The translations under genes and the position numbers were made by a program. 14,085 nt of DNA from Ruminococcus sp. (GTDB lineage: Bacteria > Bacillota > Clostridia > Oscillospirales > Ruminococcaceae), in contig JAFYET010000254.1 in the NCBI GenBank assembly GCA_017544125.1, forward strand, positions 1 through 14,085, read 5' to 3'. Shown piece after piece: positions 6,947 through 14,068 of this stretch. Every line of letters begins with the position of its first letter. The first letter of the stretch is position 1. The notes under the pieces are model-generated. The model was given only the letters and a program-made list of their open reading frames with translations, made no database searches and had not been told where the DNA came from.

Positions 6947-8542
6947 ATGACAAGAAAAAGAACCAAAGCGGCATACGGCTCACGGCTGCGGCTGACAGCG
7001 GCGGCAGCGGTGCTTTGCGCCTGTGTGCTATGCGGCTGCTCGGATAACGAGCCGGGGCACAGCGATGTGACAACAGCACCGCAGGCGACCGCCGCACAGC
7101 AGGCATCGGTGGAAGTCACCGAGACGCTTCCTACCGAGGCGACGACGCAAAAAAGCAGCGTGACAGAAAGCAGCACAGCTAAAAAGACCGCAAAGACCAC
7201 CGCCAAAACAACGGCGGCACAGAAAAGTGAAAAGCAAAGCGGCACAGCCTCAAAAAGCACCACCAAAAGCACTTCGCAAAGCAGCACGGGCAGCACAGCA
7301 CAGGTAACAGAGCCTGCGGTCACACAGCCCTCTGCGAAGACACAGCAGACCGCCCCCGCAGCCGACACGGCAACGGGCAAGATAACCTCTGCCAAGGGCA
7401 TGGAAACGGGCAGCAAGAAGGCGACCGAAAAGACCCCTGAAAAGCAGCCTGAGCCCGAATACCACATCTACGCCGACGGGTATGTTACAAAGTATGATGA
7501 GCTGAAGCTGAAAAACCTTACCAAAAAGCAGCGGCGTGCCTACGATTCCCTCTCTGAGGGGATATGGAAGATGCAGAAACACATAAGCATCGACAGCGGC
7601 GTTATCAAGCAGAGCGAGGCGGCGGATTTCCTCTACACGGTGCTGGGTACTATGCCCGAGGTGAACTACGTTTCGGGCTCGTTCAGAATAACTATCAGCG
7701 GCGGGTATGTGACAAAATACACTATGGACTACTCGCTGACCCCCGAAAAAGCCCAGCAGGAGCACAGGGCACTGCGGGCAGCGGCATCAAAGATAATAGG
7801 CAGCCTCTCACCCGATATGTCAGACGCTGACAAGGTGAGGTACTTCCACGACTACATCATAAAGCACTGCGACTATACGAGCGACGGCGGAAAGAGCAGC
7901 TACACCGCATACGGCTGTCTTGTAGAGGGCAAAGCCGTATGCGAGGGGTATGCAATGGCTATGGACTACCTGTGCGAAAAGGCGGGCATCTACTCGCTGC
8001 TCGTTTCGGGCGAAAGCACAAGTTCATCGGGCGAAACGCTGACCCACATATGGAACAAGATACAGATAGACGGCAAATGGTACAACTTTGATGTCACCTG
8101 GGACGACCCTGTATCGGCCTTCGGGGCTGATTATGTACGGTATGACTACTACGCCGTCACCGATGAGGAGATAGAAAAGACCCACAAGCCCGAACGCAAC
8201 CGCTTCGGCTACTACCCCGAGGCAGCGGGCGTGAATGAGAATTTCTTTACAAAGTACGGTCTTTGCATAGGCAGCACAAAAGAGGCTGACGAGGTGATAA
8301 TAAACGCCCTTGCAAAGTCGCTCACCGAAAAGCAGGTGTGCGCCAGCGTCAAATGCACCGACAAGGAGGTATATGACGAGGTATGCAAGCTGGTCATGAG
8401 CTCTGATGACAAGACAAGCGAGCACAAAGTAAGCGTTTATCTCAAAGCCGCCTGCGAAAAATCAGGCAAGAGCCGTGAATACAGCGGCTTCTACATGGTA
8501 AAGAACGAAAGGCTCGGCGTTATCGCCATAATACTCAAATAA
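6947..8542 (+). CDS. Lipoprotein with transglutaminase-like (Cys-His-Asp) domain
   Basis: A 531-residue secreted protein. A basic start and hydrophobic stretch (about 14-28) end in the lipobox L28-C29-G30-C31, so C31 is the likely lipid anchor. Residues about 37-165 are a Thr/Ser/Ala/Lys-rich linker, probably disordered and wall-spanning. The C-terminal half holds a transglutaminase-like fold with an intact triad: C332 in GKAVCEGYA, H367 in THIWNKI and D382 in FDVTWDDP. Such bacterial proteins may act as peptidases or cross-linkers on the cell surface; the substrate is unknown. About 140 residues follow the triad and I do not recognise a domain there. GGAG at 6936-6939 lies 7 bases before the ATG. 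It sits between the CorC-type gene and a tiny membrane-protein gene and ends 16 bases before the latter. Confidence 0.92.
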   Translation: MTRKRTKAAYGSRLRLTAAAAVLCACVLCGCSDNEPGHSDVTTAPQATAAQQASVEVTETLPTEATTQKSSVTESSTAKKTAKTTAKTTAAQKSEKQSGTASKSTTKSTSQSSTGSTAQVTEPAVTQPSAKTQQTAPAADTATGKITSAKGMETGSKKATEKTPEKQPEPEYHIYADGYVTKYDELKLKNLTKKQRRAYDSLSEGIWKMQKHISIDSGVIKQSEAADFLYTVLGTMPEVNYVSGSFRITISGGYVTKYTMDYSLTPEKAQQEHRALRAAASKIIGSLSPDMSDADKVRYFHDYIIKHCDYTSDGGKSSYTAYGCLVEGKAVCEGYAMAMDYLCEKAGIYSLLVSGESTSSSGETLTHIWNKIQIDGKWYNFDVTWDDPVSAFGADYVRYDYYAVTDEEIEKTHKPERNRFGYYPEAAGVNENFFTKYGLCIGSTKEADEVIINALAKSLTEKQVCASVKCTDKEVYDEVCKLVMSSDDKTSEHKVSVYLKAACEKSGKSREYSGFYMVKNERLGVIAIILK

Positions 8543-8558
8543 CAGGGAGGAACACATT

Positions 8559-8708
8559 ATGAAAGGCTATTCACAGAAAAGATCATTCTGGGCACTTATG
8601 GGGGCACTGCTTCTGGTAGTGGCTTCTACGGCTCTGTTCGTTTACAGATACCTCGATGACAAGGCACACTACGAAAAGTGGAAGGACTATGAGGAGTGCG
8701 GCATTTAG
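8559..8708 (+). CDS. 49-residue single-pass membrane protein
   Basis: This reading frame encodes 49 residues and is supported by a strong GGGAGG site 7 bases before the ATG, by tight spacing (16 bases) after the transglutaminase lipoprotein, and by a terminator just downstream. The N-terminus is basic (MKGYSQKR), residues about 10-28 are a hydrophobic membrane segment, and the tail is charged and aromatic (YRYLDDKAHYEKWKDYEECG) with one Cys near the end. Residues near the C-terminus probably face the cytoplasm or surface depending on topology, which cannot be settled. I do not recognise a family. As last gene of the operon it could be a partner of the lipoprotein or the CorC-type protein; this is inference from position only. 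Confidence 0.78.
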   Translation: MKGYSQKRSFWALMGALLLVVASTALFVYRYLDDKAHYEKWKDYEECGI

Positions 8709-8739
8709 AGGTAAGAAATAAGATATAAGACGTAAGAAA
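8705..8739 (+). repeat. Heptamer tandem repeat tract, copy 2
   Basis: TTAGA is followed by four 7-base units (GGTAAGA, AATAAGA, TATAAGA, CGTAAGA). The first bases overlap the stop codon of the 49-codon gene, and the tract runs into the left arm of the following terminator. It is 28/35 identical to the tract at 2811-2845 on the other strand. Confidence 0.7.
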
Positions 8740-8765
8740 GCCCCGGGGAGATTCCCGGGGCTTTT
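8737..8765 (+). terminator. Intrinsic terminator of the CorC-lipoprotein-small protein operon
   Basis: AAAGCCCCGGG (8737-8747) pairs perfectly with CCCGGGGCTTT (8754-8764) around a 6-base loop, and T residues follow (8762-8765). The very GC-rich 11-bp stem should be efficient despite a short T-tract. It separates the operon from spoIIP. Confidence 0.9.
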
Positions 8766-8789
8766 GCTATGTCCCGGATACCGCACCTG

Positions 8790-8818
8790 ACATAAGCCTT
8801 TCACCTTTTGCATACAAT
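8790..8818 (+). promoter_or_regulatory. Candidate sporulation sigma-E type promoter of spoIIP
   Basis: CATACAAT (8811-8818) matches the B. subtilis sigma-E -10 consensus CATACAnT. A 14-base spacer separates it from a CATA core (8791-8794), a partial match to the sigma-E -35 element. No convincing housekeeping promoter lies in the same gap. The start point would be near 8825, just before the GGGGG ribosome binding site. In B. subtilis spoIIP is transcribed during sporulation under sigma-E, which agrees with the match. Confidence 0.55.
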
Positions 8819-8841
8819 TAAACAAAAAGGGGGCTTGTATC

Positions 8842-10026
8842 ATGGAGCTGAAAAGGGCGGCGGCAGGGGCGTCGGCGGTGCTTATTGCAGCGGTGGCGGT
8901 GCCGCTTTTGGTGTGGCAGCTGGGGCAGACGGCAAAGAGCATGGGCAGCGGCGGGAATGACGGGTGGCTGTCAAAGGCGGCGGTGGGGTCATATTCCCTG
9001 ACCCTCGGGGGAAGCCCCGTCACGCAGGCTGAGGACAGCCCCTCATCTCGCAAAAACACGGGCATCGCAGGCAGGGCAGCACCCCTCACGGCAGGCGGGC
9101 TATCGGCGCTTGATATATTCTGCGCCCCGCAGGAGACGGAAACTCACACCGGCAGAGAGATACCCACTCCCCTGCCCAGCGATGAGGTGCTGGGGGCTCT
9201 GCCCTACATAAACGACGAGTCGGCGCAGGACGGGCTCATAACCCGCTATACCTTTACAGACGGCGACAGCGGGCAATTTGTCACCCTCGACAACGGCTCA
9301 CAGGTGCGAAACTGCACCGAATATGACAATGATTACCTCCTCGGGCTTAGCAGAGACAAGCCCGACTTATCATATGATATCACCTCGGAGGAGCCGCTGG
9401 TGCTGATATACCACACCCACGCCACCGAGAGCTTTGAGCGCACAGAGCGTGAGCACTACGACAGCGCTTTTTCCTGCAAGACCACCGAGAGGGATATGAA
9501 CATAGTCTCGGTGGGCGACGAGATATGCAAAAGCCTTGAAGATGCGGGCATAAGCTGCCTGCACGACACCCTTGTTCACGACTACCCGAGCTACGATGCA
9601 GCGTATGATTCGAGCAGGGAGACGGTAAAGGCGCTGCTTGATGAATACCCCAGCATAAAGATAGTGCTTGACATACACCGTGACGGCATAGAGCGTGACA
9701 CGGGCGAGCGCCTTGCCCCCTACTGCGAGATAGACGGCAGCGGTGCGGCGCAGATAATGATTATAGCCTGCGCAGGCGATGAAAACGGCGCAGTGCCGGG
9801 GCATCTTGACAATTTCAGGTTTGCCTGCGCCTTGCAGGAGCAGTGTGAGCTTGACTACCCGCAGCTTTGCAGACCGCTGCTCTTTGACTACCGCTTTTAC
9901 AATCAGGACCTCTCCCCCTGTGCGCTGCTCATCGAGGTAGGCTCACAGGCAAACTCCATAGACGAGGTCAGGCACACAGGCAGGCTGCTCGGCAAGGAGC
10001 TTGGCAAGCTGATGATAGGGCAATAA
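8842..10026 (+). CDS. spoIIP: Stage II sporulation protein P, peptidoglycan amidase
   Basis: A 394-residue SpoIIP homologue. In the family it is an N-acetylmuramoyl-L-alanine amidase and endopeptidase that works with SpoIID and SpoIIM to thin septal peptidoglycan and drive engulfment of the forespore. A membrane segment (about 9-26) anchors the N-terminus, followed by a poorly conserved linker to about 180. The catalytic domain shows LIYHTHATES with H191, H193 and E196, then NIVSVGDEICKSL, LDIHRDG with D277 and H279, and YNQDLSPCALLIEVGS with E365; these are the family's signature blocks. The GGGGG site 8 bases upstream supports the ATG. The gene is alone on its transcript, behind a sigma-E-like promoter and a terminator, and converges with the VanY-type gene. 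Its presence implies sporulation ability or recent descent from a spore former. Confidence 0.94.
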   Translation: MELKRAAAGASAVLIAAVAVPLLVWQLGQTAKSMGSGGNDGWLSKAAVGSYSLTLGGSPVTQAEDSPSSRKNTGIAGRAAPLTAGGLSALDIFCAPQETETHTGREIPTPLPSDEVLGALPYINDESAQDGLITRYTFTDGDSGQFVTLDNGSQVRNCTEYDNDYLLGLSRDKPDLSYDITSEEPLVLIYHTHATESFERTEREHYDSAFSCKTTERDMNIVSVGDEICKSLEDAGISCLHDTLVHDYPSYDAAYDSSRETVKALLDEYPSIKIVLDIHRDGIERDTGERLAPYCEIDGSGAAQIMIIACAGDENGAVPGHLDNFRFACALQEQCELDYPQLCRPLLFDYRFYNQDLSPCALLIEVGSQANSIDEVRHTGRLLGKELGKLMIGQ

Positions 10027-10040
10027 GTTACAGTTAACTG

Positions 10041-10067
10041 AAAAGAGCCGCCCGCAGGCAGCTCTTT
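10041..10067 (-). terminator. Shared hairpin terminator between convergent spoIIP and VanY-type genes
   Basis: Arms 10042-10052 and 10057-10067 form an 11-bp stem with a 4-base loop. On the minus strand the stem is continuous (one G-T pair) and is followed by TTTT (10044-10041), so it fits the minus-strand gene best. On the plus strand there is one C-A mismatch and only TTT follows, a weaker signal for spoIIP. The palindrome CAGTTAACTG (10031-10040) lies beside it. Confidence 0.75.
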
Positions 10068-10073
10068 GATGTG

Positions 10074-11051
10074 TCAGTTTTTGGTTTTCCCGGTATCCTC
10101 GGCGTATGCTGAGTCAATGCCGAAGTATTCCTCCAGGCAAAGCCCGCTCTTTTCAACCTTTTTGGCGAGCTTAACGCCTAAATAGCGCAGATGCCACGGC
10201 TCGTATTTATAGCCTGTTATCGACTCCTTATCCTTCTTGTATCTTATGATGAAGCCGTAGTCGGTGCAGTGCTTTTCGAGCCAATTTGCCTCGGGGGTGC
10301 CTATAAAGGCATCGGAGGCATCGTTTATATCCATAGCATACCCCGTCTGGTGCTCGGAATAGCCCGGGCGTGCGGAGAATGTGTCAGCCTTTTTCTTGCC
10401 CCAGTCGGCAACATAGCCGTTATAAAGCTCAGTCTGCATATCGTATGAGCGGTAGCCCGAGCAGATGAAAAGGTATATGCCGTCATTATAAGCATCGGCA
10501 GCGAGCTTGTCAAACGCCGCCTGCGCATCTTCATTCATTCCGGGGTTATAATCCTTTGGCAGCGGGTAGCTCTTGTTGGCGATAACTATTCCGTCTACAT
10601 AGGTTATGCCGTCTTTTACCTCTATCTTATAGCCGTTTTTGGTAACGCCGCTGTCGGTGTCTTTCTTATCAGGCTGCTCTTCCTTGCTGCTGTCACTGTC
10701 CTCCGGGGGCTGTGTGGTGGTCTGCGTTTCCTTCGGCGGGTCAGCCGGAACGCCTGCCTGCGCTGCATCACCCTTATTGCCCACAGCATCGGGTGTCGGC
10801 GGGGCGGTGGTTATGGCATCGCTTTGTGTTACCCCCTGCACTACCTTTACGCACACCACAACGGCAACTGCGAAAAGGAACATACAGAATACAGCCTTTA
10901 TCCTCGTAAAGAGCACGAGCTCCTTGCGTGATACCTGCTTTTTCCTTTTTGCAGGTTCTCTGTTGTATCTGTTATCAGACATTAAAAAGCGCTCTGTCCG
11001 GAGCTCCTCCTCTCTTATCCATTTCACCTTTGGCTTCTCTCCATAAGCCAT
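10074..11051 (-). CDS. Membrane-anchored VanY/LdcB-type D,D- or L,D-carboxypeptidase
   Basis: A 325-residue peptidase of family M15B, which trims the last D-alanine (or an L,D bond) from peptidoglycan stem peptides outside the cell. A basic cytoplasmic segment (1-50) leads to one membrane helix (about 52-72), then a Thr/Pro/Asp/Lys-rich linker (about 76-138). The catalytic domain (about 160-310) has SGYRS at 198-202, SARPGYSEHQTGYAMDI with zinc ligands H234 and D241, and EPWHLRYLG with catalytic E284 and ligand H287, so it looks active. The first ATG has a poor site (GAGAG); M24 lacks a well-spaced site, so the longer form is kept but the start is not certain. It has its own promoter and is divergent from the MraY-like operon. 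VanY versus LdcB specificity cannot be told from sequence alone. Confidence 0.92.
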   Translation of the reverse strand: MAYGEKPKVKWIREEELRTERFLMSDNRYNREPAKRKKQVSRKELVLFTRIKAVFCMFLFAVAVVVCVKVVQGVTQSDAITTAPPTPDAVGNKGDAAQAGVPADPPKETQTTTQPPEDSDSSKEEQPDKKDTDSGVTKNGYKIEVKDGITYVDGIVIANKSYPLPKDYNPGMNEDAQAAFDKLAADAYNDGIYLFICSGYRSYDMQTELYNGYVADWGKKKADTFSARPGYSEHQTGYAMDINDASDAFIGTPEANWLEKHCTDYGFIIRYKKDKESITGYKYEPWHLRYLGVKLAKKVEKSGLCLEEYFGIDSAYAEDTGKTKN

Positions 11052-11072
11052 TTTTTCTCTCTATGTATGCCT

Positions 11073-11101
11073 ATTATACCACTTTACAGCGCAAAAATCA
11101 A
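11073..11101 (-). promoter_or_regulatory. Sigma-A promoter of the VanY-type peptidase gene
   Basis: On the minus strand TTGATT (11101-11096), a 17-base spacer and a perfect TATAAT (11078-11073) are seen. The start point near 11066 gives a very short leader of about 15 bases. Confidence 0.75.
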
Positions 11102-11219
11102 TAGCGTATTCAATGAATTTATCGAACAAATTCGACAATTTATTAAACTATTTATATTATCTTCTTACAATTTTCAGCTTTGGGTATGAATATTTGTGCA
11201 TTTTGACGCTTATAAACAA

Positions 11220-11248
11220 TTGCTTTTTTCTTTAAAATATAGTATAAT
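11220..11248 (+). promoter_or_regulatory. Sigma-A promoter of the MraY-like three-gene operon
   Basis: A perfect TATAAT (11243-11248) lies 17 bases after TTGCTT (11220-11225), a weak -35 box. The start point would be near 11255, about 30 bases before the first gene. The remaining AT-rich gap 11102-11219 holds only a small inverted repeat, TCGAA-CAAA-TTCGA (11122-11135), of unknown meaning. Confidence 0.65.
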
Positions 11249-11284
11249 AAATAGTGTGTTTATAAATGATGAAACAGGAGGTAA

Positions 11285-12271
11285 ATGCCCCGGCACAAGG
11301 GGCAGGGCGTATATATGATATATAAATTGCTTGACGGATATGAAAATCTATTCTATACAATATTCTTAGGTGTGTGCTTTTTCGGCACTATGACAGCACT
11401 TGAAAAGCTCGCACGGCTGCTGCCCAAGGATCAGGGCAGGGAGTTTGCGGTAAACGGCGCACTCTCCGAGGGCAAGCCGAGAGGCGCAGGCATTATCGTA
11501 ATAACAGCATTCGTGCTGCTGTGTGCGCTTTTTGTGCCGCTTGACCTTGAGCTGATAATCAATCTTGCGCTCATATATCTTGCAATGATAACCGGCTTTC
11601 TTGACGATGCTGCCGAGACCCCCTGGGGCGAGCTCAAAAAGGGCATACTCGATATGGTGATATCGGTAGGCATATCTGTTACCTACTATCACTACAACGG
11701 CAGCGAGATACATCTGCTCGGTTCGTCCTTCAATATGCCTGCGGCTGTGTTCATAATACTCGGCATAATACTTGTGTGGGCATCAATAAACGTCACCAAC
11801 TGCTCTGACGGTATCGACGGGCTTTGCGGCTCAATGTCGCTCATCTCGATAGTCGGCGCTTATGTAGTGATAAGGCACACGACCTTTGACAACAGCGCTT
11901 CTCTTATGCTGCTCGCTGTAATCGTGGTGATACTTGCATACCTGTGGTTCAACTGCAAGCCCAGCAAGATGCTCATGGGCGATGCGGGGTCAAGGGCTTT
12001 GGGCGTTATTATCGCTGTGGCTTATCTAAAAACAGGTCACCCCTTCCTTTTCCTGATAGGGGCATTCATGCTTATACTTGACGGCGGCGCAGGGCTTGTT
12101 AAGCTCTCCTGCATAAGATACCTTAAGATGAAAAACTTCATGAAGAACATAAGAACGCCCATTCACGACCATATGAGAAAGAATCAGGGCTGGGAGGATA
12201 CCGAGGTGGTATTCCGCTTTGCAATAGCGCAGGCATTCCTGACGCTTCTGGCGATATACTCAGTAAAATAA
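11285..12271 (+). CDS. Divergent MraY/WecA-family phospho-sugar transferase
   Basis: A multi-pass membrane enzyme (328 residues, about ten segments) of the family that moves a sugar-1-phosphate from a UDP-sugar to polyprenyl phosphate on the inner membrane face. Family blocks are clear: GFLDD (D107, D108), NVTNCSDGIDGL (168-180), FNCKPSKMLMGDAGS (222-236, D233) and RTPIHDHMRKNQGWEDTEVVFRF (start 290). The last block resembles MraY more than WecA/TagO. However, the usual HHH is HDH, the DDxxK lysine is absent (DDAAET), and the N-terminal TMGG-type motif is KPRGAG. It is therefore probably not the housekeeping lipid I enzyme. AGGAGG lies only 3 bases before the chosen ATG; an in-frame ATG at 11315 is the alternative start and gives a more natural N-terminus. 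First gene of a probable three-gene operon. Confidence 0.88.
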   Translation: MPRHKGQGVYMIYKLLDGYENLFYTIFLGVCFFGTMTALEKLARLLPKDQGREFAVNGALSEGKPRGAGIIVITAFVLLCALFVPLDLELIINLALIYLAMITGFLDDAAETPWGELKKGILDMVISVGISVTYYHYNGSEIHLLGSSFNMPAAVFIILGIILVWASINVTNCSDGIDGLCGSMSLISIVGAYVVIRHTTFDNSASLMLLAVIVVILAYLWFNCKPSKMLMGDAGSRALGVIIAVAYLKTGHPFLFLIGAFMLILDGGAGLVKLSCIRYLKMKNFMKNIRTPIHDHMRKNQGWEDTEVVFRFAIAQAFLTLLAIYSVK

Positions 12272-12312
12272 AAGATAACAGGCAACAAAGGGAAACGGAT
12301 AGGAGAACACAT

Positions 12313-13407
12313 TTGAAATTAAGCAAAAAGGCAGTAACATACATTCTCGATATAGCCTTCATACTCTTTGCGGGGATAATGGTATTTCGCATTTTCTTCC
12401 ACAACCGTGAGCTTGATGACATAATCGAGGACGTAAAGCGGGCAGACCCGGTATGGACGGTGACGGGGCTCATAACCATAATCGCATTCGTCTGCTGCGA
12501 GTCGTGGATATTCCACTATATGCTCAGGATATATAAAATAAGGGTGAGCATACCTCGGTGTATACGCTACTCGTTCATAGGCTTTTTCTACTCGAGCATA
12601 ACCCCCTCGGCATCGGGCGGGCAGCCTATGCAGATAGCCTACATGAAGCGTGACGGCATAAAGATAGGCTACTCGACGCTGATAACATGGATAGTGACCA
12701 TATGCTACAAATCAGCGCTTGTGATACTGGGTACTGTATTTCTGATATTTAAGCGTGACTACTGCGAGGCGGCTTTAGGCGACTGGCGCTGGCTTTTGAT
12801 ACTGGGGTATGTGCTCAATGTCGGGCTCTTAGCAGTAATGATATTTGTGCTGTTCAAGCCCCTTTATGCAAGAAAGCTGGGCATACAGATAGTAAACCTG
12901 CTGTCGGCGATAAGGCTGATAAAGAGGTCTGAAAAATACATAATGAAAGTATCACGCATCACAAAGAACTATGCTGTGGGTGCGGAATATGTAAAGCGGC
13001 ACAAGCGGGTAATAGTAAACGTAATGCTCATATCCTTCCTGCAAAGGATACTGCTTTCAAGCATAACCTTTATAGTATACAAGGCATTCGGGCTTTCGGG
13101 CGAGAGCTTCTTTACGATAATCGCCATTCAGACGGTAATAGGCATAATGGTAGAGATGATGCCGCTGCCCGGTGCTGCGGGCATATCCGAGACCTGCTTC
13201 GTGGTGCTGTTTGAAGTGATATTCGGCAGCGAGACGATGCTAAACTCCGCAATGCTTTTAAGCCGTGGCATCAGCTTCTATGCACTTATAATCATAGGCG
13301 GCCTTGTAACGCTTATAAGCCACATTTTCGCAAAGCATCACCCCGTTATCGAGGAGGACTTTGATGTAAAGCGTGCAGGAGAAACGGCAGACAACACTGA
13401 CCAATAA
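12313..13407 (+). CDS. UPF0104 / lysylphosphatidylglycerol-synthase-TM family membrane protein
   Basis: A 364-residue protein with about eight membrane segments. SSITPSASGGQPMQIAYMKRDG (about 94-115) and PLPGAAGISE (284-293) are the two family signatures shared with YbhN/AglD-like proteins and with the N-terminal flippase half of MprF. No aminoacyl-transferase half is present, so it is not a full MprF. The family is thought to move or handle lipids across the membrane, but the substrate of such stand-alone members is mostly unknown. Translation starts at TTG; AGGAG at 12301-12305 is 7 bases upstream and no better start exists. It lies 41 bases after the MraY-like gene and 31 before the PssA-type gene, so the three are probably co-transcribed. 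An 11-bp tandem duplication spans its stop codon. Confidence 0.88.
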   Translation: MKLSKKAVTYILDIAFILFAGIMVFRIFFHNRELDDIIEDVKRADPVWTVTGLITIIAFVCCESWIFHYMLRIYKIRVSIPRCIRYSFIGFFYSSITPSASGGQPMQIAYMKRDGIKIGYSTLITWIVTICYKSALVILGTVFLIFKRDYCEAALGDWRWLLILGYVLNVGLLAVMIFVLFKPLYARKLGIQIVNLLSAIRLIKRSEKYIMKVSRITKNYAVGAEYVKRHKRVIVNVMLISFLQRILLSSITFIVYKAFGLSGESFFTIIAIQTVIGIMVEMMPLPGAAGISETCFVVLFEVIFGSETMLNSAMLLSRGISFYALIIIGGLVTLISHIFAKHHPVIEEDFDVKRAGETADNTDQ

Positions 13408-13417
13408 CTGACCAATA
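13396..13417 (+). repeat. 11-bp tandem duplication across a stop codon
   Basis: ACTGACCAATA occurs twice back to back (13396-13406 and 13407-13417). The first copy with the next base encodes the end of the UPF0104 protein and its TAA stop. The duplication only lengthens the gap to the next gene. It looks like a recent slippage event. Confidence 0.8.
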
Positions 13418-13438
13418 AATGATGGGGAATGATAAATA

Positions 13439-14068
13439 ATGATAGGTTTTTACAATTATACGGTGATACTGACATACATAGGGCTTATGTCCTCTGTATT
13501 CGGCATAACTCAGGTCTTCGAGGGGCATATGTCGATAGCCTTCCTCTGCCTTGTGGTGTCGGGCATATGCGATCTGTTTGACGGCAAGGTAGCAAGGAGC
13601 AAGAAGGACAGGACAGACCACGAGAAGGTATTCGGCATACAGATCGACTCGCTTTGCGACCTGGTATGCTTCGGCGTGCTGCCTGCCTGCATAGGCTACA
13701 GCTACGGCTTCAACTACGGGCTCGGGCTGGTTTCGGCGCTGATGATAGTGCTCGGCGGCGTTATACGCCTTGGCTACTTCAACGTTATGGAGGAGGAGCG
13801 CCAGCGCACCACCGCCGAAAACAGAAAGGAATACCAGGGTCTGCCCATAACCACCACATCTATCATACTGCCGCTTCTGTATGTGGGCAGAATGAACATA
13901 CCCATGAACTGGTTCCCCTATGTTTTCCAGGGGTTCATGCTGTTAGTTGCAGTTCTTTTCGTGCTCAACATCAGCATCAAAAAGCTCTCAAACAAGGGCA
14001 TACTCATTCTCTTCACCCTCGGCGTGCTTATATTCCTCGGATATATATTCAAGGTCATTCGTAAGTAA
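13439..14068 (+). CDS. CDP-alcohol phosphatidyltransferase, PssA (phosphatidylserine synthase) type
   Basis: A 209-residue integral membrane enzyme that joins a CDP-activated lipid to an alcohol acceptor. The family motif is present with all acidic residues: D45, D48-G49, A52-R53, G66, D70 and D74. Between AR and G there are 12 residues (SKKDRTDHEKVF) rather than the usual 8. RLGYFNV (110-116) and YQGLPITTTSIILPL (132-146) resemble the PssA subgroup, so serine is the most likely acceptor, but glycerol phosphate, inositol or another alcohol cannot be excluded. Length and about six membrane segments fit PssA. GGGGA about 10 bases before the ATG is the ribosome binding site. It is third in the operon after the UPF0104 gene. 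No psd gene is visible, and the window ends 17 bases later with no terminator seen. Confidence 0.88.
   Translation: MIGFYNYTVILTYIGLMSSVFGITQVFEGHMSIAFLCLVVSGICDLFDGKVARSKKDRTDHEKVFGIQIDSLCDLVCFGVLPACIGYSYGFNYGLGLVSALMIVLGGVIRLGYFNVMEEERQRTTAENRKEYQGLPITTTSIILPLLYVGRMNIPMNWFPYVFQGFMLLVAVLFVLNISIKKLSNKGILILFTLGVLIFLGYIFKVIRK

Noticed and set aside
6331..7467. 378-codon minus-strand open frame opposite the CorC-type and lipoprotein genes
   Set aside because: It is antisense to two well-supported genes; its Ser/Val/Ala-rich protein reflects their codon bias, and no start signal is present.
11122..11135. TCGAA-CAAA-TTCGA as a LexA (SOS) box
   Set aside because: Only the CGAAC half fits the Gram-positive SOS box; the second half lacks GTTC, and neither neighbour is a typical SOS gene.
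12313..13407. Full MprF (lysyl-phosphatidylglycerol synthase)
   Set aside because: Only the membrane, flippase-like half is present; the C-terminal aminoacyl-transferase domain is absent.
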